Shown one piece after another: positions 1 through 7,123 of a stretch of 64,000 nt of DNA. The stretch covers positions 1 through 64,000 of the forward strand of contig JBALVY010000003.1 of the NCBI GenBank assembly GCA_036960375.1. Direction: 5' to 3'. Every line of letters begins with the position of its first letter. Positions within the stretch are counted from its first letter, which is position 1. Source of the stretch: CAWVSB01 sp036960375 (GTDB taxonomy: Bacteria; Pseudomonadota; Gammaproteobacteria; Pseudomonadales; CAWVSB01). Below the pieces are notes generated by a model. It worked only from the letters and a program-made list of their open reading frames with translations. It made no database searches and was not told the origin of the DNA. The translations under genes were made by a program, and so were the position numbers.

Positions 1-53
1 AAGCGGTACTGGATTAGCTACTAAACCGTGGCCAGTTTTACTTGACCACTACA
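1..53 (-). mobile_element. Terminal end of an insertion sequence (partial, runs off window)
   Basis: Read on the minus strand from 53 to 1, the sequence begins TGTAGTGGTC and matches the plus-strand sequence at 11478-11530 at 45 of 53 positions, in inverted orientation. Both copies contain CTGGCCAC and GTAGCTAATCCAG. Two such ends facing in opposite directions fit the terminal sequence of one IS family. The rest of this element would lie left of the window. No transposase is visible, so the family is not assigned. Confidence 0.55.
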
Positions 54-481
54 AATAGGCCATTTACCATTCCATCTACATATGCCCATTCGGCCGATAT
101 TTGTCCGTTTCTATACCACGTGCGATATAGGCCGTCTTCCTTTCCGTTCTTATATGTCTTTTCAGTCCTTAATTTCCCATTTTCATACCACTCACGGTAT
201 AGGCCAATTAGTTTGCGATCCTTAATTGTCTTTTCAGCCCTCGACTGTCCGTTCTTATACCACTCTTGTCTCAGGCCGTTTACTGTTCCATCCGCATAGT
301 GCTCTTTGGCTTGCAGTTGACCGTTGGGGTAGTAATAAGCGACAGTCCCTGTATATGGGTCCGTTTGATTAGGTAAATAAACTAATGTATCTCGGTACTG
401 TATGATGGAAGAATCCACGACTTTTTCACTACAACCAAGAAGAATGAAAATGGCGAGGGCGGCGCACGTTATTTTTGACAT
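38..481 (-). CDS. MORN-variant (YwqK-like) lipoprotein, 3' end formed by an IS end
   Basis: The protein begins with a short lipoprotein signal (hydrophobic stretch ending in ILLGC), so it is probably lipid-anchored at the envelope. The body is four to five copies of a roughly 23-residue MORN-type repeat with the pattern G-x-x-x-x-W/Y-Y-x-N-G-Q (for example GLYREWYENGKLRTEKTYKN). Databases call such proteins YwqK family antitoxins, a name that says little about function. I chose the ATG at 481 because it follows a GAGTGAAG ribosome-binding-like stretch and gives a compact signal; an in-frame ATG at 496 adds five residues. The last codons (Val-Val-Lys-stop) are read from the IS end at 1-53, so the natural C-terminus has been lost or replaced. 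Confidence 0.7.
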   Translation of the reverse strand: MSKITCAALAIFILLGCSEKVVDSSIIQYRDTLVYLPNQTDPYTGTVAYYYPNGQLQAKEHYADGTVNGLRQEWYKNGQSRAEKTIKDRKLIGLYREWYENGKLRTEKTYKNGKEDGLYRTWYRNGQISAEWAYVDGMVNGLFVVVK

Positions 482-859
482 TACAGCTTCACTCATATTT
501 TGGGGTGTCTACTTACATATCGGAAGTAGGCTTTGATTGAGATGTTACCAGTTATCCAATGACTATGAAAAAAGACGATGCGTCAGATATGATCTAGACG
601 AGGTTTAACTTAATCAAACATATCTAGGCCTCTTATCAAAAGAGACGGCCTTTGGTATTGAATCACGGATTATGTTTCTCAGGCAGTTATCCCATTTGGC
701 AGAAGGTTCCGCAATGGGTTGTGAGTTCAACTGGTCAGTGCAGATCTAGCTTGGCATCTTGGTTATCGTTCTAATCGAAGCGCCTCGTTTAGTGGTGAGT
801 GACAGTGGTATCGTTTATCCCTTGAAACAGTTTTTATCTGGCTACAACTCCCGTTCGGG
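482..859. other. Intergenic, no supported gene
   Basis: No ORF with a ribosome-binding site or recognisable protein character is seen on either strand. The short plus-strand ORF at 759-1010 is the shadow of the minus-strand gene that follows. Confidence 0.5.
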
Positions 860-1096
860 TCACATATTAAAATGCAGTTTTCTGCCCCTTTTTTTCTCTT
901 CTTTCGGCTTCTCTTTCAGCTTATCTTTGGCGTATAGGGAGGGCACACCGCATAGTGCAATGAGGGCAATAAAGCTGAAGCAAAACCCCAAAATAAACCA
1001 ATTACGATAGCTTCTGTTTTTCTCTTGAGCAACAAACCCACAAAAGAATCCAAATATCACGCCTTGCGTTAGTAGTAAAAAGATAGGTAAATCCAT
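860..1096 (-). CDS. Small two-helix membrane protein, unknown function
   Basis: A 78-residue protein with two predicted transmembrane segments (about residues 4-22 and 33-53) separated by a short polar loop, followed by a highly basic Lys/Glu-rich tail. The ATG at 1096 is preceded by GAGTGGAATT, an acceptable ribosome-binding site. It lies alone between long non-coding stretches. I do not recognise a family; the topology suggests an inner-membrane protein with a charged cytoplasmic tail. Confidence 0.5.
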   Translation of the reverse strand: MDLPIFLLLTQGVIFGFFCGFVAQEKNRSYRNWFILGFCFSFIALIALCGVPSLYAKDKLKEKPKEEKKRGRKLHFNM

Positions 1097-1510
1097 AATT
1101 CCACTCGTTTAGATAATTTTATAAAAAATAGGAGCAAGCCAATTGATGTCCCGATAGCGATTCATATACATTATTAACAGTCGTGCTGCCTTCAATTATA
1201 TTATTCATCGATTTTTAGTATAGGTATCCCTTTAAGATTTTGATACTCTTTTTGGTCCTGAGCATATCTGCTGGGTTCTTGGTCCACTCCAGCGGATCCA
1301 GGAAAAACCTAGTCATGTCCGTTATGGGTCGACCTCAGACGCTACCGTACCAAATTCGTGTGATCGTAAATTAGCCAACAACCGACATTAACGCTCAAAG
1401 AACCTGCTGTCAGGTCTTTAACTGTGGCGGCGTGAGTTCGACTTAACCAAGCGTCCAATTATCACGCCTAAACTAGTAGAAATAATCGCGTATCTACAAT
1501 TGATAGAAGA
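1097..1510. other. Intergenic with a possible short coding remnant
   Basis: On the minus strand, 1201-1303 reads as an open tail of about 35 codons that looks protein-like (it includes PGSAGVDQEPSRYAQDQKEY) and ends in TAA at 1201-1203. It is preceded directly by an in-frame TAG, so at best it is the 3' remnant of a lost gene. Next to it is the 21-bp dispersed repeat at 1326-1346. Confidence 0.25.
1326..1346 (+). repeat. 21-bp dispersed repeat, copy 1 of 3
   Basis: The motif GGGTCGA-YY-TCAG-R-CGCTACC occurs here, at 2271-2291 on the same strand and at 13143-13163 on the opposite strand, with at most three base changes. All copies are intergenic. Function is unknown; it may be part of a larger decayed mobile or structured repeat. 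Confidence 0.6.
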
Positions 1511-2164
1511 TCAACCCTTGAGTTCTCTAAACCAGTCATTTTTCGGCATGGGCGACATCTTCCAGCCATATGAAACGCCTTGTTTTTTGTGTAAGGGTCT
1601 CGATGAGGCTCTGGTATATTTGTGATATTTGTTGTGACTTACACCACGAATACTATTTAATATCGGCTTTTCGCCAAATTTTTCAATAAATTTTTCAATA
1701 AAATCGGATTCAACTTCTTTATGAGGTGTTCGCGAGTTCCTGACAACTACTTTAGCCATATTAAAGGTCAGGCACATGTCTTGAAGCGACTCGGAAAAGT
1801 TCATAACCCAGCTTCTAAGGTGTTTCTTAAGTCTAGATTTAATTTTCCCCTGCCCTATATACAGTACTTGAGACTCGCCGTTCTCATAGCCGATGCACAT
1901 GTTTCCACCAAATGAAATAACATAAATCCCGTTCTTTACATCTCCAAATTTTATCCTGGGATTATCATCTTCCCAGCACGACTCAATGGCATCCAAAATA
2001 TATTTTGTGACTTCATCCACTATCCATTTAGACCTATCTTTACTTAATCCAGATAGGTTAAGAGTGCTAAGATTGAACCCACAGTCTAAAGCGGACTCCC
2101 TTATACTAAGATCTTCACAGCAGGACCATTTGATTTGTATATCTGCCAATTTAGTTACCCTCAC
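1511..2164 (-). CDS. GIY-YIG-like domain protein
   Basis: A 217-residue protein with a degenerate GIY-YIG nuclease core: NGIYVISFGG near residue 83, then QVLYIGQGKIKSRLKKHL (YIG, and the Arg expected a few residues after it) near 105-122, and a downstream acidic/Asn stretch (ESDFIEKF then ILNSI) where the family keeps its metal-binding Glu and Asn. The N-terminal 80 residues are not recognised. The start appears to be GTG at 2164 with a weak ribosome-binding site, so the start is uncertain. It is a lone gene flanked by repeats. GIY-YIG proteins include repair, homing and restriction nucleases, so a DNA-cleaving role is possible but not shown. Confidence 0.6.
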   Translation of the reverse strand: MRVTKLADIQIKWSCCEDLSIRESALDCGFNLSTLNLSGLSKDRSKWIVDEVTKYILDAIESCWEDDNPRIKFGDVKNGIYVISFGGNMCIGYENGESQVLYIGQGKIKSRLKKHLRSWVMNFSESLQDMCLTFNMAKVVVRNSRTPHKEVESDFIEKFIEKFGEKPILNSIRGVSHNKYHKYTRASSRPLHKKQGVSYGWKMSPMPKNDWFRELKG

Positions 2165-2270
2165 TATTTTTCTTATAACAGCCGATTCTTTTGCCGTTGC
2201 TTACATGTATAAGGCGGCTTATCAAAATTAATCTCAGTATCGTATCCGCGCCGACTCTGAGGTCCGAGAA

Positions 2271-2291
2271 GGGTCGACCTCAGGCGCTACC
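2271..2291 (+). repeat. 21-bp dispersed repeat, copy 2 of 3
   Basis: Same motif as at 1326-1346 with one base changed (AGGCG for AGACG). It lies immediately before the 399-bp direct repeat that starts at 2296. Confidence 0.6.
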
Positions 2292-2295
2292 TAGA

Positions 2296-2694
2296 CTTCC
2301 GAGAGTCTACTAGACACTTTTAGTTGAGGCAACGAGAGGAAATCGGTGGCCCAAGTTACGTAGCCAGTGGTGTGGGATTTAAAGTGTCTTAGATCGGTCG
2401 AATAGTGCTGCTATTCGCCGCAGTGTCAATTTTCACTCAAATATCGCAAGTTGAGATCAATCTAGAATGTGAGTGGTAATTACCCCTGCAGGCCGCATTA
2501 AACCTAAGATTCTCTACTCCCTAAAACTGTTATTTAAATTAGTAGAGAAACGAGGCGTACCAGGGCTTACGGAGTTAGCGATTGACCAGCTATAAATTTT
2601 CAGCTCTTTTTCGAGGTGTAGATTGAATTGGGTTCACCGAAATTTTCGGACTCGAATACATGCGTTTTACTGGCGGGGGGGAGGGCACTATGAC
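2296..2694 (+). repeat. 399-bp direct repeat, left copy, flanking the Sel1 cassette
   Basis: Aligns without length change to 11079-11477 (constant offset 8783), with scattered substitutions. Inside is a hairpin whose arms begin TTCTCTACTC and end AGTAGAGAA (about 2509-2549). On the minus strand a short peptide-like stretch (HVFE-ENFGEPNSIYTSKKS) is kept in both copies in the same frame, so the repeat may contain the tail of a decayed gene. No intact gene is seen within it. Confidence 0.85.
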
Positions 2695-3159
2695 ACCATT
2701 GAAATTAGTCTTGGTGGTACCATTGCATCCACCTAAGTCCATTTTGTTGCTAGATATCTTGGGACGAAACGACAATGCAGAACTCCCATCAAGATTCCTG
2801 CATAGTGCCAATAGCGGAACCGATCAGATCTGAGATTAAGATATATCGTGGCACATGGGTGGGATTGATCAAGTGAGGGCTACGATCATAAACTAGCTAT
2901 TGAGTCAGCATCGGCCGCCTCAAAAAATCTTGTGTTTCTAGCTACTTTCTGACTGTGAAGTTAATGTAGGTCGATAGAATACTCTTCTTCAAAGATAGAA
3001 AGTGTCTGGCAAACCCTGAGAAGGCCAATCAGGCTAATTAGCCTGATTGGTACTGACGGGATACAATGTAGTCTGCGAGTAAATCATAGATGTGTGGGCA
3101 TAGATTTTCCGCTGAACGCTAGAAGCTGTAGTCACAACACAATCGTTAAGGAATGACTT
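2695..3159 (+). promoter_or_regulatory. Upstream region and conserved leader of Sel1 gene 1
   Basis: From 2805 to the gene start this region is repeated upstream of Sel1 gene 3 (6758-7123). It contains a 26-bp perfect palindrome (3025-3050), then TACAAT as a possible -10 element near 3063, then a leader of about 75 nt that is conserved before all four Sel1 genes (about 3088-3159, 4610-4682, 7051-7123, 9616-9688). The leader ends with AATCGTTAAGGAATGACTTT before a TTG start. 2695-2804 holds nothing I can identify. Confidence 0.6.
3025..3050. promoter_or_regulatory. 26-bp perfect palindrome, candidate operator
   Basis: The half-site CCAATCAGGCTAA is followed directly by its reverse complement TTAGCCTGATTGG. 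An identical palindrome sits at 6989-7014, at the same distance upstream of Sel1 gene 3, and a shortened core (GCTAATTAGCC) remains at about 9562-9573 upstream of gene 4. It is not followed by a T-run, so it reads better as a dimeric repressor or activator site than as a terminator. Confidence 0.5.
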
Positions 3160-4509
3160 TTGAAATTTATTAAATCCCTAGTTTTAGCCATAAGCCTGTT
3201 TGGTTCCCTGCCTGCTGCATTTGCCTCAGATGAACTTGATCGTTGTCTTGACTTGCTCAGGGCTGAACATAATGAGGAGGGTATTCCCTTATGTATTAGT
3301 GCTGCTGAGCGGGGGGATACTGATGCTAACTTTTTTTTGGGGCTTGCGTATTACGTGGAAAGTGGTGCCGTCCCTCAGGATTATAAGCAAGCCGCCCATT
3401 GGTTCGACAACGCGGCTGAGCAGGGCCATGCTGGTGCTCAATATTATTTGGGGTTAATGCATTACAAAGGAAAAGGCGCCCCTAAAGATGATAAGCAAGC
3501 CGCCCACTGGTTCCTTAAAGCAGCTGAGCAGGGGAATGCTGATGCTCAATATAATTTAGGGTTTATGTATCGCAACGGAGAAGGCGTCCCTCAGGATTAT
3601 AGGCAAGCCGCCCATTGGTACACCAAAGCGGCTGAGCAGGGCCATGCTGGTGCTCAATATCAGTTAGGGCTTATGTATGGGCAGGGAGAAGGCGTCCCTC
3701 AAGATGATAGGCAAGCCGTCCATTGGTACACCAAAGCGGCTGAGCAAGGTCATCCTTGGGGTCAAACTATGTTAGGGCTTATGCTTGAGCTCGGACATGG
3801 TGTCCTTCAAAATTATAAGCAAGCCGCACATTGGTACACCAAAGCGGCTGAGCAAGGCTATGCTGATGCGCAATATAATTTAGGGTTAATGTATGACAAA
3901 GGAGTAGGCCTCCCTCAAGATGATAAGCAAGCCGCACATTGGTACACCAAAGCGGCTGAGCAAGGCTATGCTGATGCGCAATATAATTTAGGGTTGATGT
4001 ATGACAAAGGAGTAGGCCTCCCTCAAGATGATAAGCAAGCCGTCCATTGGTACACCAAAGCGGCTGAGCAAGGTCATGCTGGGGGTCAAGCTATGTTAGG
4101 GCTTATGTTTGAGTTCGGACATGGTGTCCTTCAAAATTATAAGCAAGCCGCACATTGGTACACCAAAGCGGCTGAGCAAGGCCAAGCTGGCGCTCAATAT
4201 AGTTTAGGGTTGATGTATGACAGAGGAGAAGGCATCCCCCAGGATGATAAGCAAGCCGTCCATTGGCTTACCAAAGCGGCTGAGCAAGGCCAAGCTGATG
4301 CTCAATTGAGCTTAGGGGTTATGTATTATCTCGGAGAGGGTGTTCCCAAAGATCTTGTTGAAGCTTACGCTTGGTTTAATGTTTCTGCAGCGCAAGGTAA
4401 TGAGCGTTCACGTGAAAGCAGAGACCTAGTGGCAGAAGTAATGACCCTTAGTCAGTTAGAAAAGGCGCAAGAATTATCTAAAGTCTATTACGAGAAATAC
4501 GTTAAATAA
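3160..4509 (+). CDS. Secreted Sel1-repeat protein (paralog 1, 10 repeats)
   Basis: A 449-residue protein with a Sec signal peptide (MKFIKSLVLAISLFG, cleavage likely after AFA at about residue 22), a short capping segment containing three Cys, and ten 36-residue Sel1 repeats of the form AEQGHAGAQYQLGLMYGQGE..PQDDKQAVHWYTKA, each an antiparallel helix pair. A non-repeat C-terminal helix ends KVYYEKYVK. Sel1 arrays are solenoids that bind other proteins; a periplasmic or secreted scaffold role is inferred. The start codon is TTG, supported by AAGGA about 9 nt upstream and by conservation in all four paralogs. Repeats 5-7 and 8 show internal duplication (VLQNYKQAAHW occurs twice). It is the first gene of a two-gene module. 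Confidence 0.9.
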   Translation: MKFIKSLVLAISLFGSLPAAFASDELDRCLDLLRAEHNEEGIPLCISAAERGDTDANFFLGLAYYVESGAVPQDYKQAAHWFDNAAEQGHAGAQYYLGLMHYKGKGAPKDDKQAAHWFLKAAEQGNADAQYNLGFMYRNGEGVPQDYRQAAHWYTKAAEQGHAGAQYQLGLMYGQGEGVPQDDRQAVHWYTKAAEQGHPWGQTMLGLMLELGHGVLQNYKQAAHWYTKAAEQGYADAQYNLGLMYDKGVGLPQDDKQAAHWYTKAAEQGYADAQYNLGLMYDKGVGLPQDDKQAVHWYTKAAEQGHAGGQAMLGLMFEFGHGVLQNYKQAAHWYTKAAEQGQAGAQYSLGLMYDRGEGIPQDDKQAVHWLTKAAEQGQADAQLSLGVMYYLGEGVPKDLVEAYAWFNVSAAQGNERSRESRDLVAEVMTLSQLEKAQELSKVYYEKYVK

Positions 4510-4609
4510 CCTCGTCGTTAATAAGGACGACCAACAACAATCACAAAGGAACTGCGCCCATAATTACTCTTTCGGGTTGTGCGACGGGGTACAGTGTTAT
4601 TATCAGTAA

Positions 4610-4682
4610 TAGATGCGCGGGCATAGGTTTCCCGCTAAACTCTAGCGACTGGCGTCACAGAACAATCGTTAAGGAATGACTT
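4610..4682 (+). promoter_or_regulatory. Conserved leader of Sel1 gene 2
   Basis: The segment from AGATGCGCGG to the TTG start matches the leaders of the other three Sel1 genes, including CATAG, CCGCT and TCGTTAAGGAATGAC. The palindrome found upstream of genes 1 and 3 is absent here, so this gene may be read partly from the gene 1 promoter, 170 nt of intergenic sequence away. Confidence 0.5.
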
Positions 4683-5805
4683 TTGAAGTTTATTAAATCC
4701 CTGGCTTTAACCATAAGCCTCTTTGGCTTCCTGCCAGTTGCTTTTGCCTCAGATGAAGTTGATCGTTGTCATGACTTGGTCGCAGCTAAAAATGATGAGG
4801 AGGCTATCCCCTTTTGTATTAGCGCTGCTGAGCAGGGGAATGCTGGTGCTCAATATCAGTTAGGGCTTATGTATCATTACGAAAAGGGTGTCCCTCAAGA
4901 TTATAAGCAAGCCGTCTATTGGTACACCAAAGGGGCTGAGCAGGGGAATGCTGGTGCTCAATATCATTTAGGGCTTATGTATCATTACGAAATGGGTGTC
5001 CCTCAGGATTATAAGCAAGCCGTCTATTGGTACACCAAAGGGGCTGAGCAGGGTCATGCTGATTCTCAATTTTATTTAGGGTCTCGGTATCAGTATGGAG
5101 AGGGTGCCCCTCNNNNNNNNNNNNNNNNNNNNNNNNNNNNNNNNNNNNNNNNNNNNNNNNNNNNNNNNNNNNNNNNNNNNNNNNNNNNNNNNNNNNNNNN
5201 NNNNNNNNNNNNAAGATGATAAGCAGGCCGTCTATTGGTACACCAAAGGGGCTGAGCAGGGTCATGCACGTGCTCAATTTTTTTTAGGGTCTCTGTATCA
5301 GGAAGGAAAGGGTGTCCCTCAAGATGATAAGCAGGCCGTCTATTGGTACACCAAAGGGGCTGAGCAGGGTCATGCTGATTCTCAATATTTTTTAGGGACT
5401 CTATATGAGAAAGGAAAGATTGTCCCTCAAGATGATAAGCAGGCCGTCTATTGGTACACCAAATGGGCTGAGCAGGGTCATGCTGATGCTCAATATCTTT
5501 TAGGGAACCTGTATGAGGAAGGAAAGATTGTCCCTCAAGATGATAAGCAAGCCGTATATTGGTACACCAAAGCGACTGAGCAAGGCCATGTTGATGCTCA
5601 ATTGCGCTTAGGGGTTATATATTGGTTCGAAGAGGGTTCCCTCAAAGATCTTGTTGAAGCTTACGCTTGGTTTAATGTGTCTGCAGCGCAAGGTAATGAG
5701 CGTTCACGTGAAGCCAGAGATCTAGTGGCAGAAGAAATGACCCCTGGCCAGATAGAAAAGGCGCAAGAATTGTCTAAAGTCTATTACAAGAAATACGTTA
5801 AATAA
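4683..5805 (+). CDS. Secreted Sel1-repeat protein (paralog 2), interrupted by assembly gap
   Basis: Signal peptide and TTG start are as in paralog 1. The assembled part encodes at least seven 36-residue Sel1 units, with the variant AVYWYTKG at the unit end, and the shared C-terminal helix ending KVYYKKYVK. A run of 100 N (5113-5212) interrupts repeat 3. Reading frame before and after the gap differ by one as written, but the bases on each side join perfectly in repeat phase (CCCCTC then AAGATGAT gives Pro-Gln-Asp-Asp). The gap is therefore probably an arbitrary placeholder for a multiple of 108 bp, not a real frameshift. Treat this as one gene of unknown length. Confidence 0.85.
5113..5212. 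other. Assembly gap (100 N)
   Basis: Exactly 100 N, the customary scaffold-gap placeholder. It falls within near-identical 108-bp Sel1 repeats, where short-read assemblies break. True size is unknown and is expected to be 0 or a multiple of 108 bp from the phase of the flanking repeat. Confidence 0.97.
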
Positions 5806-6357
5806 TCCCGTCGTTTATAGAGACGACCAACAACAATCAGAAAGGAACTGTGTCCATGCTGACTCTCCCGCGTAGAATACCCCGTATGATATTTGGGGCT
5901 TGATGTTAGCCTACGCAGAACCCCTCCGATTGGGACCTACCGCCTTTTGCGCTAAAGTCTCTCGATAAGCAAGATCAACATAATATGAAGGTGGTCATCT
6001 CGTTCCTGCGCCGCTGGAGAAGGAACGTAGTGGAGCGAAGTGCGATAGCCATATTTACATGGGTGAATCGTGGACATCTATCCACATCAGGCTATCCGCC
6101 TGTATAGGTCCCATCAGGCTGCAGGACGCAACGACCACTAACATATGTACCATCTGGACATAGCGTGCAAGAGGGCCCAGATACATGACTTCCGTCTGGA
6201 CACATTACTGCGTAAGAAGCTGAAGACAATAATAGTGCTGTGATTACTGTTGCGATAAACTTCATTTATATTTTCTCTTATATGATTTGGTTAAAAGTTA
6301 TGATCAACATCATAGCTCACTACAAATGTGATAGTAAAGATTAGAAATTTCTATAAA
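5800..6357 (+). repeat. Direct repeat, about 560 bp, copy 1 (carries peptide gene)
   Basis: Nearly identical to 10490-11047 (offset 4690). It starts at the 3' end of Sel1 gene 2, includes a post-gene hairpin-like GTCGT...ACGAC, a short ORF starting MLTL at 5855 (15 codons), and the antisense 57-codon secreted peptide gene. Similarity ends abruptly after GAAATTTCTAT. Confidence 0.9.
6092..6265 (-). CDS. Small secreted four-cysteine peptide (copy 1)
   Basis: A 57-residue ORF with a clear Sec signal peptide (MKFIATVITALLLSSASYA, cleavage after residue 19) and a mature part of 38 residues. The mature part holds two copies of CPDGT/SYVSG (MCPDGSHVSG and LCPDGTYVSG) and a third related QPDGTYTGG. 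Cysteines are at residues 22, 33, 36 and 46, suited to two disulfides in the periplasm or outside. The ATG at 6265 is preceded by AAGAGAAAATATAA. An identical copy is at 10782-10955. It is convergent with Sel1 gene 2. I do not know a function; a secreted peptide partner for the Sel1 proteins is a guess from context. Confidence 0.7.
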   Translation of the reverse strand: MKFIATVITALLLSSASYAVMCPDGSHVSGPSCTLCPDGTYVSGRCVLQPDGTYTGG

Positions 6358-6480
6358 ACCCTGAACCTATTAAAAGAGCAATGCTTAGCGCCCTTAAAAT
6401 TTTCATATGTATCCCTTTAAATTAGTTAGTCCATCATCGTTTAAAAAAATAGCTTGCTCTCAATTTTTTTTAATAGGTAG

Positions 6481-6596
6481 GTGACACCGTCAATGGTAGC
6501 TCCAATTACACAGATGCGCACTACCGAAATGGGTAGTAAGCACTGAAGCCTAACATCTATTTCAGCTCACGCGGTACTGGAGTTTGACCTATCCCC
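6481..6596 (-). repeat. Dispersed palindromic repeat, copy A
   Basis: About 80 percent identical by eye to the reverse complement of 13165-13280. Its centre is a near-palindrome, GCGCACTACC-gaaatg-GGTAGTAAGC, which in the other copy is a perfect 10-bp stem with a 6-nt loop. A third, half-hairpin copy is at 38233-38249. Confidence 0.7.
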
Positions 6597-6988
6597 CAAG
6601 AATAGCACCATGACGGTGATGAGATTTTTAGCTGATGACGGGCCCACTTTTGTGGTCATTATCTACCGTGTTTGTTGGCTATCCCTGAGTTCCGTTACGG
6701 GTTATTTGCCGAATAGTTTAGCCAAAAAACGAGGAAGATTCATACGACTTCTCAAACGTGCCAATAGCGGAACCGCTCATATCTGAGATTAAGCCATATC
6801 GTGGCACATGAGTGGGATTGATCAAGTGAGGGCTACAATCATAAACTAGGCATTGAGCCAGCGTCTGCCTCCCAAAAAAAACCTCAGGGTGATTGGTTTC
6901 GCTAGTCGCTTTTCAATCGTGAAGTTTATGTAGGCCGATAGAATACTCTTCTTTAGAGCTAGAAAGTGTCTGGCAAACTCTGGGAAGG

Positions 6989-7014
6989 CCAATCAGGCTA
7001 ATTAGCCTGATTGG
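6989..7014. promoter_or_regulatory. 26-bp perfect palindrome, second copy
   Basis: Identical in sequence to 3025-3050 and placed at the same distance before a Sel1 gene start (about 110 bp). Conservation while the surrounding sequence has drifted suggests selection on the site. Confidence 0.5.
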
Positions 7015-7123
7015 TACTGACGGGATACAATGTAGTCTGCGAGTAAGTAAAAGATGCGCGAGCATAGATTTGCCGCTGATGGCTAAAAGCTGTAGCCACA
7101 CCATAATCGTTAAGGAATGACTT

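Larger units (their letters stand above)
6266..7123. other. Intergenic: dispersed repeat and Sel1 gene 3 control region
   Basis: 6266-6480 is AT-rich with no gene. 6481-6596 is an inverted copy of the repeat at 13165-13280. 6758-7123 repeats the upstream region of Sel1 gene 1, with a 26-bp perfect palindrome at 6989-7014, TACAAT near 7025 and the conserved leader at 7051-7123. Confidence 0.6.

Noticed and set aside
2590..2811. Minus-strand ORF of 73 codons within the 399-bp repeat
   Set aside because: The frame is not kept in the second repeat copy, where another frame is open instead.
3025..3050. Palindrome as a transcription terminator
   Set aside because: No T-run on either side and it lies shortly upstream of a gene start in two copies.
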